Origin: Halpernia frigidisoli
GTDB lineage: Bacteria > Bacteroidota > Bacteroidia > Flavobacteriales > Weeksellaceae
NCBI RefSeq assembly: GCF_900113805.1
Contig: NZ_FOQT01000002.1
Location: forward strand, 558,001-622,000
DNA length: 64,000 nucleotides
Reading direction: 5' to 3'
Part shown: positions 17,385 through 25,209 of the stretch, piece by piece
How the letters are laid out: each line of letters begins with the position of its first letter
Numbering within the stretch: position 1 is the stretch's first letter
Made by a program: the position numbers and the translations under genes
Notes under the pieces: model-generated
Told to the model about the DNA's origin: nothing
The model's input: the letters and a program-made list of their open reading frames with translations, nothing else
The model's database searches: none

Positions 17385-19313
17385 GTGCTTTCAGTTCAAG
17401 GTTTAGGTCTTCATCATTCAGGAAATTATTTATTTTCAAACGTCAATTTTACCATTAAAAAAGATGATAAAATCGGTCTTGTTGGGAAAAACGGTGCCGG
17501 AAAATCAACACTTTTAAAAATGTTTACCGGCGGCATTAATTTTTACGAAGGCACAATTGTTCCCGAAGGAAATATTACCATTGGATTTTTAAAGCAAGAT
17601 TTAGATTTTGTAAAAGGAAGAACCGTTTGGGATGAAACCATGCAGGCTTTTGAACAAATCAATATTTTAAAAAATGAACTTGAAGAAGTTAATAAACAAT
17701 TAACAACCAGAACCGATTATGAAAGTGATGATTACGCACTTTTAATTCAAAAAATGACAGATTTAAACGATTTGTTAATGCATCACGACGCGTATAATTT
17801 AGAAGGCGATGTTGAAAAAGTGCTTTTTGGATTGGGTTTTAAAGCCGATGATTTTCATAAAATTACCGATGAATTTTCTGGAGGATGGAGAATGAGAATT
17901 GAATTGGCAAAACTTTTACTTCAAAAAAATGATTTAATGCTTCTGGATGAGCCAACCAATCACCTGGATATGGAATCCATCATTTGGCTGGAAGATTTTT
18001 TGAAAACTTACAACGGCGCAATCGTTTTGGTAAGTCACGATAAGCAATTTATGACCTCGGTTTGTAACCGGACTTTTGACATTAATAATAAAAAAGTTGA
18101 CGATTATAAAGCGAATTATTCCAAATATTTAGAACTCAGCAAAGAGCGAAAAGAAAAACAAATTCAGGCAAAGAAAAATCAGGATGTGGAAATTAAGCAG
18201 ATGGAAGACAACATCAACCGTTTTCGCGCCTCTGCAACCAAGTCTTCTTTTGCGCAATCTTTAATTAAAAAATTAGATAAAATTGACCGAATTGAAGTTG
18301 ACAATGACGATGTTTCAAAATTCAATATTCGTTTTGTGCAATCTGTTGTTCCCGGAAAAGTTATTTTTGAAGCCAAAAAATTAGGAAAAGCCTACGGTAA
18401 AAAAGAGGTTTTTGATGAAGTGGATTTCTTCGTAGAACGCGGTGAGAAAATCGCGCTTTTAGGTCAGAATGGACAGGGAAAAACAACGATTGCTAAAATT
18501 TTATCTGGTGAAATTACAGATTATACAGGCGAATGGAATTTAGGTCACAACGTAAATATCGGTTATTTTGCTCAAAATCAGGAAGAAGTTTTAACGCCAA
18601 ATAAAACCGTTTTAGAAGAAGCAGAAGATGCGGCGACCGAAGAAACACGACCAAGAGTTCGGGATTTATTGGGAAGTTTCCTTTTCCAAGGCGATGATGT
18701 GACGAAAAAAACTAAAGTACTTTCCGGTGGGGAAAGAAACCGTTTGGCTTTGTGTAAATTATTGCTGCGTCCGTTCAATGTTTTGATTATGGATGAGCCG
18801 ACGAATCACCTGGATATTCAGTCGAAGGAAATTATTAAAATGGCTTTAAATAAATATGAAGGCACTTTAATCGTGATTTCTCACGACCGGGAATTTCTGC
18901 AAGGTTTGGCTGATAAAATTTTCGAATTCCGTGATGGAAGAATGAAAGAATTCCTTGGAAACATTGATGAATACTTAGAATATCGACAAAAAGAAAGCAT
19001 CCGAGAAATCTCTGCGGAACGTTCTAAACTTCAACTTGCAAAAGACGCAACGGCAGTTGCAGCTAAAAAAGAAGTCATTGTAGAATCTGCGCCAATTGTG
19101 ATTCAAAGCAAAGAGCAGAAAAATCTGATCAATAAAATTAAAAAAGTAGAAGAAAAAATTTCAGAATTAGAAACTTTGGTTGAAACTCTGGAAAAATCTT
19201 TTACCACAGAAAATCCTTCGGACGAAACTCTGGAAAATTACAATTCTAAAAAAGAAGAATTGAATTCTGCTTTGGAAGAATGGTCGTTTTTGGCGGATCA
19301 AGTTGAGGTTTAA
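17385..19313 (+). CDS. ABC-F family ATPase (Uup/EttA type)
   Basis: This 642-residue soluble protein has two ABC ATPase domains and no membrane segments, which marks it as an ABC-F translation factor rather than a transporter. Domain 1 has Walker A GKNGAGKST near residue 36 and DEPTNHLDM; domain 2 has GQNGQGKTT near 362, signature LSGGERNRL and DEPTNHLDI. The two are joined by a charged linker about residues 240-300. A C-terminal coiled coil (about 545-640, rich in Lys and Glu) is typical of Uup. The start is GTG at 17385, and translation begins directly with the ABC fold. ABC-F proteins act on ribosomes (stall relief or E-site gating); the exact role here is not resolved. Confidence 0.88.
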   Translation: MLSVQGLGLHHSGNYLFSNVNFTIKKDDKIGLVGKNGAGKSTLLKMFTGGINFYEGTIVPEGNITIGFLKQDLDFVKGRTVWDETMQAFEQINILKNELEEVNKQLTTRTDYESDDYALLIQKMTDLNDLLMHHDAYNLEGDVEKVLFGLGFKADDFHKITDEFSGGWRMRIELAKLLLQKNDLMLLDEPTNHLDMESIIWLEDFLKTYNGAIVLVSHDKQFMTSVCNRTFDINNKKVDDYKANYSKYLELSKERKEKQIQAKKNQDVEIKQMEDNINRFRASATKSSFAQSLIKKLDKIDRIEVDNDDVSKFNIRFVQSVVPGKVIFEAKKLGKAYGKKEVFDEVDFFVERGEKIALLGQNGQGKTTIAKILSGEITDYTGEWNLGHNVNIGYFAQNQEEVLTPNKTVLEEAEDAATEETRPRVRDLLGSFLFQGDDVTKKTKVLSGGERNRLALCKLLLRPFNVLIMDEPTNHLDIQSKEIIKMALNKYEGTLIVISHDREFLQGLADKIFEFRDGRMKEFLGNIDEYLEYRQKESIREISAERSKLQLAKDATAVAAKKEVIVESAPIVIQSKEQKNLINKIKKVEEKISELETLVETLEKSFTTENPSDETLENYNSKKEELNSALEEWSFLADQVEV

Positions 19314-19314
19314 A

Positions 19315-19598
19315 TTACAGATTCAGGTCATTTTCCCATTTGTGTAAACCAAATACTACGATTTTATTGTCCTCTGGAACAATCTCAAAATTTAAAGCAT
19401 AACCTTTTACAATAAGTTCTCTAAAATTTTTATCATTAAAAAATTTAGATTGTTTTTGTAAGGCATATTTATAATTTTTCTGATTTCAGCTTAAATAACT
19501 TTACTTAAGTTTTTAGCAGCGATAGGTTTGTCATAAGAAATATAAATTACTTGTCTTTGCAGTTTTTGTTGAAACTGCGGTGTAATATCAATTTTCAT
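19315..19598 (-). pseudogene. Decayed RelE/ParE-like toxin
   Basis: The minus-strand ATG at 19598-19596 overlaps the antitoxin stop by 11 nt, the usual layout of a toxin-antitoxin pair. The first frame reads MKIDITPQFQQKLQRQ and so on for 35 codons, then hits TAA near 19491. From about 19470 a second frame continues with YALQKQSKFFNDKNF and ends with VFGLHKWENDLNL at the TAA 19317-19315. The second part has the conserved end of plasmid-stabilisation (ParE/RelE) toxins. The span of 284 nt is not divisible by three, so at least one stop and one frameshift break the gene. The stop abuts the ABC-F stop with 1 nt between. Confidence 0.75.
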
Positions 19599-19818
19599 TA
19601 TTTTTAATAAATAAATCCATTTCCGCTTCGGCCTCATTTACACTTAAAACATCAGTGGGATTTTGTTTATATAAATCATAATCTCTTTGCAATTGAGACT
19701 TTATTTTTTCAAATTTTGACGTATCTTCTACTTCCAAATCTTCCTTCGAAAAAGTATCCAAAAAATTTTTCAATTTTTCATATATGGATTCGCTGTAATG
19801 CAATGTAATTGTTTTCAT
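19588..19818 (-). CDS. Antitoxin-like protein of a toxin-antitoxin pair
   Basis: This 76-residue acidic protein starts MKTITLHYSESIYEKLKNFL, a strand followed by helix, as in small ribbon-helix-helix-type antitoxins, and continues with charged helices. The stop codon overlaps the start of the broken ParE/RelE-like toxin by 11 nt. With the toxin broken, this gene is an orphan antitoxin that may still repress its own promoter or neutralise a related toxin. The reading frame is intact. Assignment rests on size, position and partner rather than on a decisive motif. Confidence 0.7.
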   Translation of the reverse strand: MKTITLHYSESIYEKLKNFLDTFSKEDLEVEDTSKFEKIKSQLQRDYDLYKQNPTDVLSVNEAEAEMDLFIKNNEN

Positions 19819-19837
19819 TAGAAAATATTTATTGAAA

Positions 19838-19845
19838 CAAATTTA
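19838..19845 (-). promoter_or_regulatory. Probable -7 element for the antitoxin gene
   Basis: On the minus strand TAAATTTG fits the Bacteroidota -7 consensus and ends 20 nt before the antitoxin ATG. No clear -33 TTG was found. Confidence 0.5.
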
Positions 19846-19939
19846 GCAATAAAATATTTAGGTGAAAATGAAATTTATTGATGAAAAATTTTCTCTAACT
19901 TACTCTTAACCTAAATCTCATCCTAATCCTAAATTTCCT

Positions 19940-19947
19940 TATCTTTG
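19940..19947 (+). promoter_or_regulatory. Probable -7 element for mvaA
   Basis: TATCTTTG fits the Bacteroidota -7 consensus and lies 18 nt before the ATG at 19966. The upstream -33 position has no clear TTG. Confidence 0.5.
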
Positions 19948-19965
19948 AAATTCAAATGAAATTCT

Positions 19966-21294
19966 ATGAATCATACGCCGGTGGAAGGTTTTTCTAAACT
20001 TTCTAAGCAAGAAAAAATCGATTGGTTATTACAGGAATATTTAGAAAATAATCAGGATTTTAAAAAAGTTTTAGAGCAATATTATAATGAAGATGCCGAT
20101 CTGCAGAAACTGCACGATGAGTTTTCTGAAAATACGATTTCCAATTTTTACATGCCTTATGGAATTGCGCCTAATTTCCTAATCGATGGCAAATTACTCG
20201 CTTTACCAATGGCAGTTGAGGAAAGTTCAGTAGTTGCGGCGGCTTCAAAATCTGCAAAATTCTGGCTTAATAAAGGTGGTTTTAAAACGACAATTATCAA
20301 CACCGAAAAACTCGGTCACACGCATTTTATTTTAAATGTGGAACCGCACAAAGTCTTGCATTTCTTTAATTTTAAATTAAAAAAGAAACTATTAGAAGCC
20401 ACAGAAGCGATCACAAAAAATATGCGAAACCGCGGCGGCGGAATTTTAAATATAAAATTAATTGATAAAACGGCAGATCTGGAAAATTATTTCCAGTTAA
20501 AAGCCAGTTTCGGAACGGCAGATTCGATGGGCGCCAATTTCATAAATTCATGTCTTGAACAATTTGGAAAAACTTTAAAAGAAGAAGTTTCAAAAGAGGA
20601 AAGTTTCACAGAAGAAGAAAAAAATTCCTTACAAATTGTGATGAATATTCTTTCGAATTTTACACCAAATTGTATTGTAAGAGCCGAGGTTTCTTGTAAA
20701 ATTGAAGATCTGAAAGACGATAGCGGAATTTCAAATGAAGACTTTGCGTGGAAATTTAAACAAGCCGTGACGATTGCAGAAATTGAACCTTATCGCGCAA
20801 CCACGCATAATAAAGGCGTAATGAACGGCGTAGATGCAGTTGTGATCGCCACAGGAAATGATTTCCGCGCGACGGAAGCCTGTGCGCACGCTTACGCCGC
20901 AAAATCCGGGAAATATAAAAGTTTAACGCATTGTACAACTGACAATGAAATTTTTCGTTTTTGGATCGATCTGCCAATTTCTGTGGGCGTTGTCGGCGGT
21001 CTAACGAACCTTCATCCTTTGGTTAAATTTTCTCTGTCGCTTTTAGGCAAGCCTTCCGCGCAGGAATTAATGAGTATTTTGGCGGTTTCTGGTTTGGCCC
21101 AAAATTTTGCAGCGCTTCGTTCGTTGATCACGACTGGAATTCAAAAAGGTCACATGAAAATGCATTTGCTTAATATTCTGAATCAATTGGGCGCGACAGA
21201 AGATGAAAAAAAATATTTCGTCAACTATTTTAAAGACAAAACCGTTTCGCACCACGAGGTGATTGATGAGTTTAATAAAATGAGAAATCTGTAG
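19966..21294 (+). CDS. mvaA: Hydroxymethylglutaryl-CoA reductase, class II
   Basis: This 442-residue enzyme catalyses reduction of HMG-CoA to mevalonate, the committed step of the mevalonate isoprenoid pathway used by flavobacteria. Motifs seen are AVEESSVVAAASK with the catalytic Glu near residues 84-96, FGTADSMGANF near 184-194, the GVMNGVDAVVIATGNDFRA block near 284-302, and VVGGLTNLHP near 345. A His close to the end (QKGHMKMHL) fits the class II catalytic His. It has no membrane anchor, as expected for a bacterial enzyme. It is followed 3 nt later by a tiny membrane-protein gene and then DUF423, probably one operon. Confidence 0.92.
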   Translation: MNHTPVEGFSKLSKQEKIDWLLQEYLENNQDFKKVLEQYYNEDADLQKLHDEFSENTISNFYMPYGIAPNFLIDGKLLALPMAVEESSVVAAASKSAKFWLNKGGFKTTIINTEKLGHTHFILNVEPHKVLHFFNFKLKKKLLEATEAITKNMRNRGGGILNIKLIDKTADLENYFQLKASFGTADSMGANFINSCLEQFGKTLKEEVSKEESFTEEEKNSLQIVMNILSNFTPNCIVRAEVSCKIEDLKDDSGISNEDFAWKFKQAVTIAEIEPYRATTHNKGVMNGVDAVVIATGNDFRATEACAHAYAAKSGKYKSLTHCTTDNEIFRFWIDLPISVGVVGGLTNLHPLVKFSLSLLGKPSAQELMSILAVSGLAQNFAALRSLITTGIQKGHMKMHLLNILNQLGATEDEKKYFVNYFKDKTVSHHEVIDEFNKMRNL

Positions 21295-21297
21295 AAA

Positions 21298-21462
21298 ATG
21301 TTCGGAATTATTCTCGCAGTTGTTATTTTGATATTTGGTATTTTTCTAAAAATTACGAAAGAACCTGAATTTCAAAATTCTAAAAAATTCGCGTGGCTAT
21401 TTATCCTTTTGGGAATTATCACACTCGCTGGAAAATTAACACTACTCTTTTTAAACAAATAA
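21298..21462 (+). CDS. Small two-helix membrane protein (54 aa)
   Basis: ATG at 21298 opens a 54-codon frame ending TAA 21460-21462. It starts 3 nt after the mvaA stop and ends 1 nt before the DUF423 start, so it fills the gap exactly. The product begins MFGIILAVVILIFGIFLKI and has a second hydrophobic stretch (FAWLFILLGIITLAG) after a short charged loop with EPEFQNSKK. Two membrane helices are therefore predicted. The tight packing on both sides argues for a real gene. No family was recognised. Confidence 0.7.
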   Translation: MFGIILAVVILIFGIFLKITKEPEFQNSKKFAWLFILLGIITLAGKLTLLFLNK

Positions 21463-21463
21463 T

Positions 21464-21850
21464 ATGAAGACTTTTACATTAATATTTGGCGCTGTTTACG
21501 GTTTAATTTCCGTAATTCTTGGTGCTTTTGGGGCGCATTTATTCAAAAAATTTCTTACAATGGAGAAACTTCAAAGTTTTGAAACCGGCGTTCGTTACCA
21601 AATGTACGCGGCTTTTTTTCTTCTTATTATTGGGTTTTTTCTAAAATTTGAAACGGGAACAGAAAAATGGATCTCAATTTTGATGATCGCCGGAACATTC
21701 TTGTTTTCCGTCAGCATTTACCTTTTGGCGTTTTCAGAAAATGCGAATTTACCAACAAAAGCAATCGGTCCAATTACGCCGCTTGGTGGACTTTTAATGA
21801 TAATTTCCTGGGGAATGTTGATTTATTTTTTCGCTAAAAATCGTGTTTAA
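21464..21850 (+). CDS. DUF423 family membrane protein
   Basis: This 128-residue protein has four hydrophobic helices and the DUF423 (YgdD-like) signature: an early GAFGAHLFKK near residues 21-30, FETGVRYQMYAAF near 39-51, and a late GPITPLGGLLMI near 101-112. It lies in the inner membrane and its function is unknown. It begins 1 nt after the stop of the 54-residue protein, so it probably belongs to the mvaA transcript. Confidence 0.85.
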   Translation: MKTFTLIFGAVYGLISVILGAFGAHLFKKFLTMEKLQSFETGVRYQMYAAFFLLIIGFFLKFETGTEKWISILMIAGTFLFSVSIYLLAFSENANLPTKAIGPITPLGGLLMIISWGMLIYFFAKNRV

Positions 21851-21910
21851 TTTTTTTTAGAAGCAAGAGGAGTTATTTATATTTCGAAGATTGTTCCCGC
21901 TTTCCATTAC

Positions 21911-21947
21911 AATCTTTTTATAATTTTAAAAAATTATAAAAAGGATT
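21911..21947. terminator. Inverted repeat after the mvaA operon
   Basis: An AT-rich stem (aatc..tttttataatttt with its complement aaaattataaaaaggatt, one bulge) lies 60 nt after the DUF423 stop. It could end the mvaA transcript, although only short T runs follow. Confidence 0.4.
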
Positions 21948-22045
21948 TTCATTTCAATCGGGGCTATTTTTGAAGCGTTTTTCTTCTTTCAATTTTCCTT
22001 AAAAATCTGAAAATCAAGTTTTTTAGTATATTTAATTAAAATATT

Positions 22046-22792
22046 ATGAAACTCAAGTCGCTTTTAATACTTCTGATTTTACCGCTTTTTGGTTGTTCGC
22101 AAAACGCCAAAAAAAACATCTCACAAATTTCAAGTGACTCAAAATCAGTGAAAGTTATTGAACTATTTACTTCGGAAGGTTGCTCAAGTTGTCCACCTGC
22201 CGATAAATTGGTTGAGGAAGTTCAAAAAAATAATTCTGAAAACGTCATAATTCTCGCTTATCACGTAGATTATTGGGACAGATTAGGTTGGAAAGATACT
22301 TTTAGCCAAAAGAAATTTTCAGAAAGACAAAGTTGGTATTCCAGTATTTTTAATTTGAATTCCATTTACACACCGCAAATCGTGGTTGATGGACAAAAGC
22401 AATTTGTTGGTTCAGATGAAAGTGAACTTTCGAAGGCTTTGAAAAATCCTACTTTAAATATTCAAAATCGTGGACTTTCTATTAAAATTTCAGATTCTAA
22501 AAATGACAAGATTTCTGTAGAATATAATTTAGAAAAAATAAATCCTGATGATATTTTAAATTTCGCCTTAGTTCAAAATCATGCAATAACGCAAGTGAAA
22601 CGTGGCGAAAATAGCAACAGAACACTTTCTCATGTTGATATTGTAAAAGAATTTACGTCTGTAAATCCTGGAAAAACTGGAAAAATAGATTTAAATGATG
22701 ATAATTTAAATCAAAAAGATTTTCATGTGGTTGCTTTTTTACAGAACAAAAAAACAGGCAAAATTTCAGCGGCTGAAACATCGTCATTTTAA
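22046..22792 (+). CDS. DUF1223 thioredoxin-fold lipoprotein
   Basis: This 248-residue protein has a signal peptide ending in the lipobox LPLFGC (Cys17), so it is exported and lipid-anchored. The DUF1223 domain starts near residue 35 with VIELFTSEGCSSCPPADKLV, whose CxxC pair resembles a thioredoxin active site, and contains AYHVDYWDRLGWKD and YTPQIVVDG (cis-Pro region). Family members are thought to be secreted thiol-redox proteins, but their substrates are unknown. It follows a 195-nt gap after the mvaA group and precedes a small unknown gene. Confidence 0.85.
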   Translation: MKLKSLLILLILPLFGCSQNAKKNISQISSDSKSVKVIELFTSEGCSSCPPADKLVEEVQKNNSENVIILAYHVDYWDRLGWKDTFSQKKFSERQSWYSSIFNLNSIYTPQIVVDGQKQFVGSDESELSKALKNPTLNIQNRGLSIKISDSKNDKISVEYNLEKINPDDILNFALVQNHAITQVKRGENSNRTLSHVDIVKEFTSVNPGKTGKIDLNDDNLNQKDFHVVAFLQNKKTGKISAAETSSF

Positions 22793-22819
22793 AAACAACT
22801 TCTTTTACAAAAAAATTAT

Positions 22820-23077
22820 ATGTTCTTTATCTTCGGAATCAGCAAAAAATTAAAACAGAAAATTGACCAAAAGGTTTTATACAATGGCGAAATGGTGACT
22901 GGGATTATCAAAGTTTACCGCTTTTATTTTGACTTCTTTTTTATTCCGTTTATCCCTTTGCATCGAACTTACAGTTTGTATATTCCAAAAACAGATGAAT
23001 ATTATGAGAATAATTATTTTGGGAAAATGCCGAAAAAATATTTAGAGATCTGTAAACAGGCTGCGAAATCAGTTTAA
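22820..23077 (+). CDS. Small hypothetical protein (85 aa)
   Basis: This 85-residue protein starts MFFIFGISKKLKQKI and has an aromatic middle (YRFYFDFFFIPFIPLHRTY). The opening and the FFFIP pattern resemble zinc-ribbon-15 proteins, but the Cys pairs of that family are absent, so metal binding is not expected. It lies 27 nt after the DUF1223 gene on the same strand and converges on the CLC gene. Function is unknown. Confidence 0.6.
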   Translation: MFFIFGISKKLKQKIDQKVLYNGEMVTGIIKVYRFYFDFFFIPFIPLHRTYSLYIPKTDEYYENNYFGKMPKKYLEICKQAAKSV

Positions 23078-23094
23078 AAAAATTATAACAAGTC

Positions 23095-24972
23095 TTAGTT
23101 TTTTCGAAACTTATGAACTAATTTCTGCCCGCGAATCAACATTTTGTAACTTTTTCGTTTTAAAGAAATATTAGGATTTTTCATTTCGTGAGTAGAAATT
23201 CCCTGTTTGTAACAAGAGAGAATATCACGATAAGATACAATTCCGACAATAGTTTTATTATTTACAACTGGTAAAACGTCTGTATTTTCTTTTGCCATTG
23301 TTTCTGCGGCAGTTAATAAAGAATCATTCAAATTTATTGTAACGTAATTTCCTTTAAGTAAAGATTTAACTTCATCTTCGTCAGAATTATTGGTATCAAA
23401 AATAGTAGAAAAACTTACGGTTCCTTTATATTCTCCTTCATTATTAGCAATTACAAAATAATTTTGTTGTTCCCCTTTTTCTAAATACAATTGTTCCTTT
23501 ATGTTTTTAATCGTTTCATGCTCATTAATTACCATTCCGACACTTTTTAAAACTTTATTCACCGTTAATTTTTCAAGTAAATCTGGTTCATATGAAGTTG
23601 GCGTTCTTACACCTCGACGGGCAATTTTCTCGGTCATTATTGTGTTTTCCATTAAGAAAAATGAAACAACATACGCCGCAAGACAAGCGCCAAGTAAAGG
23701 AAGTAACGCACTCGATTGTCCAGTAGTTTCCAACGCAAAAATTATTGAAGTTAACAATGCTCTGGAAGAACCGGCAAACATTGCAGCCATTCCAACTAAT
23801 GCAGCAAGTGGAATTAGAACGCCTGATTGAGGAAAAATAAGTTTAATTCCCATTCCTAATAATACGCCAACCGCGCCACCAATTGTTAATAATGGCGCTA
23901 AAGTTCCACCAGAAGTTCCACTTCCCAAAGCGATTGCCCAGGAAATAAATTTTAAAAAGCATAATGATAACACTACTGAAAGCGTCAAGTTACCTGAAAG
24001 AATATTGGTGATATTTTCATAACCTACACCTAAAGTTTCTGGTGCAAAATATCCGGTCACCCCAACCACCAAGCCACCAATGGCGGGAAACCAAAAGAAA
24101 TGAACGGGAAGTTTTTCAAAATTTTCTTCTACTAAATAAACTATTTTACTCACGCCAACCGATAAAACGCCAATAATAATTCCCATCATACTGTAAGCAA
24201 ATAATGCGAAGTTGCTTGGAATCGCCATTTTAGGCATTTCAAAAACTGGATTTGCGCCAAATAAAAGATGATGTCCCGCCGCACCCGTGATACATGCAAT
24301 TGCAACCGGAATAATGGAACGTGCGGAAAATTCAAATAACAATAATTCTATAGCTAGAAAAATTGAGGCGATTGGGCTTCCAAAAATTGCAGCCATACCT
24401 GCAGTTGCGCCCGCAGCCAATAATATTTTTCGCTCGTTATCGGATATTTTCAAAATTTGACCAAGCGTCGAACCCAAGGCGGCGCCAGTTGCAATGATCG
24501 GTCCTTCCGCACCAAAAGGTCCACCAGTTCCGATTGCGATTGCGGAAGACAATGGTTTTAAATAAGTAATTGCAGGTTTTATTTTACTTTCATTTGTTAA
24601 AATTTGTTCCATTGCTTCCGGAATGCCATGCCCGCGAATTGCTTTTGAACCATAAATGGTCATAAAACCGACAATTATTCCACCAATTGCAGGAATTATA
24701 ATTACAAAAATTCCCAAAGAATTTCCGACTGGTGTTGCATGCTCCAATGAAAAACGGCTGTAAAAAGAAATATTGGTAATTAAGTTAAGAAGAAGAATTA
24801 AAAATTTAGCGATTAAACTTACACAAATTCCTAAAAGTAATGCCAATCCAGAAATAATGAGTATTCTTTTTTTATTCTCTCCTTTTCTTGTTACAAAATT
24901 CTCTGCTATGAGAGTTGAATGTAATGAAGGGGAAATTGGAATTCCATCATTTAATAAGTTACTTTTTTGCAT
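23095..24972 (-). CDS. CLC-type chloride channel/antiporter with C-terminal CBS domains
   Basis: This 625-residue membrane protein has the CLC fold in about residues 35-450 and a CBS pair in about 475-600. Selectivity-filter motifs are RGHGIPEAM (a GSGIP variant), GAEGPIIATG with the gating Glu, and GGTLAPLLTIGG (a GxFxP variant). The CBS part (INEHETIKNIKEQL, NDSLLTAAETMAKENTDVLPVV) suggests regulation by adenine nucleotides. Presence of the gating Glu suggests a proton-coupled antiporter, but this cannot be proved from sequence. It is divergent from a second CLC gene. Confidence 0.9.
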   Translation of the reverse strand: MQKSNLLNDGIPISPSLHSTLIAENFVTRKGENKKRILIISGLALLLGICVSLIAKFLILLLNLITNISFYSRFSLEHATPVGNSLGIFVIIIPAIGGIIVGFMTIYGSKAIRGHGIPEAMEQILTNESKIKPAITYLKPLSSAIAIGTGGPFGAEGPIIATGAALGSTLGQILKISDNERKILLAAGATAGMAAIFGSPIASIFLAIELLLFEFSARSIIPVAIACITGAAGHHLLFGANPVFEMPKMAIPSNFALFAYSMMGIIIGVLSVGVSKIVYLVEENFEKLPVHFFWFPAIGGLVVGVTGYFAPETLGVGYENITNILSGNLTLSVVLSLCFLKFISWAIALGSGTSGGTLAPLLTIGGAVGVLLGMGIKLIFPQSGVLIPLAALVGMAAMFAGSSRALLTSIIFALETTGQSSALLPLLGACLAAYVVSFFLMENTIMTEKIARRGVRTPTSYEPDLLEKLTVNKVLKSVGMVINEHETIKNIKEQLYLEKGEQQNYFVIANNEGEYKGTVSFSTIFDTNNSDEDEVKSLLKGNYVTINLNDSLLTAAETMAKENTDVLPVVNNKTIVGIVSYRDILSCYKQGISTHEMKNPNISLKRKSYKMLIRGQKLVHKFRKN

Positions 24973-25012
24973 TTTGCTAATGATAACGTTTTTTAAAAAT
25001 AACGTTGGATTT

Positions 25013-25020
25013 CAAATTTA
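25013..25020 (-). promoter_or_regulatory. Probable -7 element for the CBS-containing CLC gene
   Basis: Minus-strand TAAATTTG lies about 40 nt before the CLC start at 24972 and fits the Bacteroidota -7 consensus. No clear -33 element was found. Confidence 0.45.
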
Positions 25021-25033
25021 CGTAACTTAAAGG

Positions 25034-25063
25034 ATAATAAAAAGCCTTTAATCTTTTTATTAT
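25034..25063. repeat. Inverted repeat between the divergent CLC genes
   Basis: An 11-bp perfect stem (ataataaaaag with ctttttattat) and an 8-nt loop lie upstream of both CLC genes. It could be an operator or a fortuitous AT palindrome. Confidence 0.45.
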
Positions 25064-25155
25064 AAAAATTCTTTGCATTTATCTTAAAATATTTTGATGA
25101 TATTATATCATGTTTTCAATCCACTTGCAATAAACGACTGTTTTAAATTTTTCCT

Positions 25156-25163
25156 TAAATTTG
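25156..25163 (+). promoter_or_regulatory. Probable -7 element for the second CLC gene
   Basis: TAAATTTG lies 46 nt before the ATG at 25210 and matches the Bacteroidota -7 consensus. The nearest upstream TTG is too distant to be a convincing -33. Confidence 0.45.
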
Positions 25164-25209
25164 CAAAATTGAAAACTTTTAAATATTATTTTTCAAAATT
25201 ACTTTTAAA

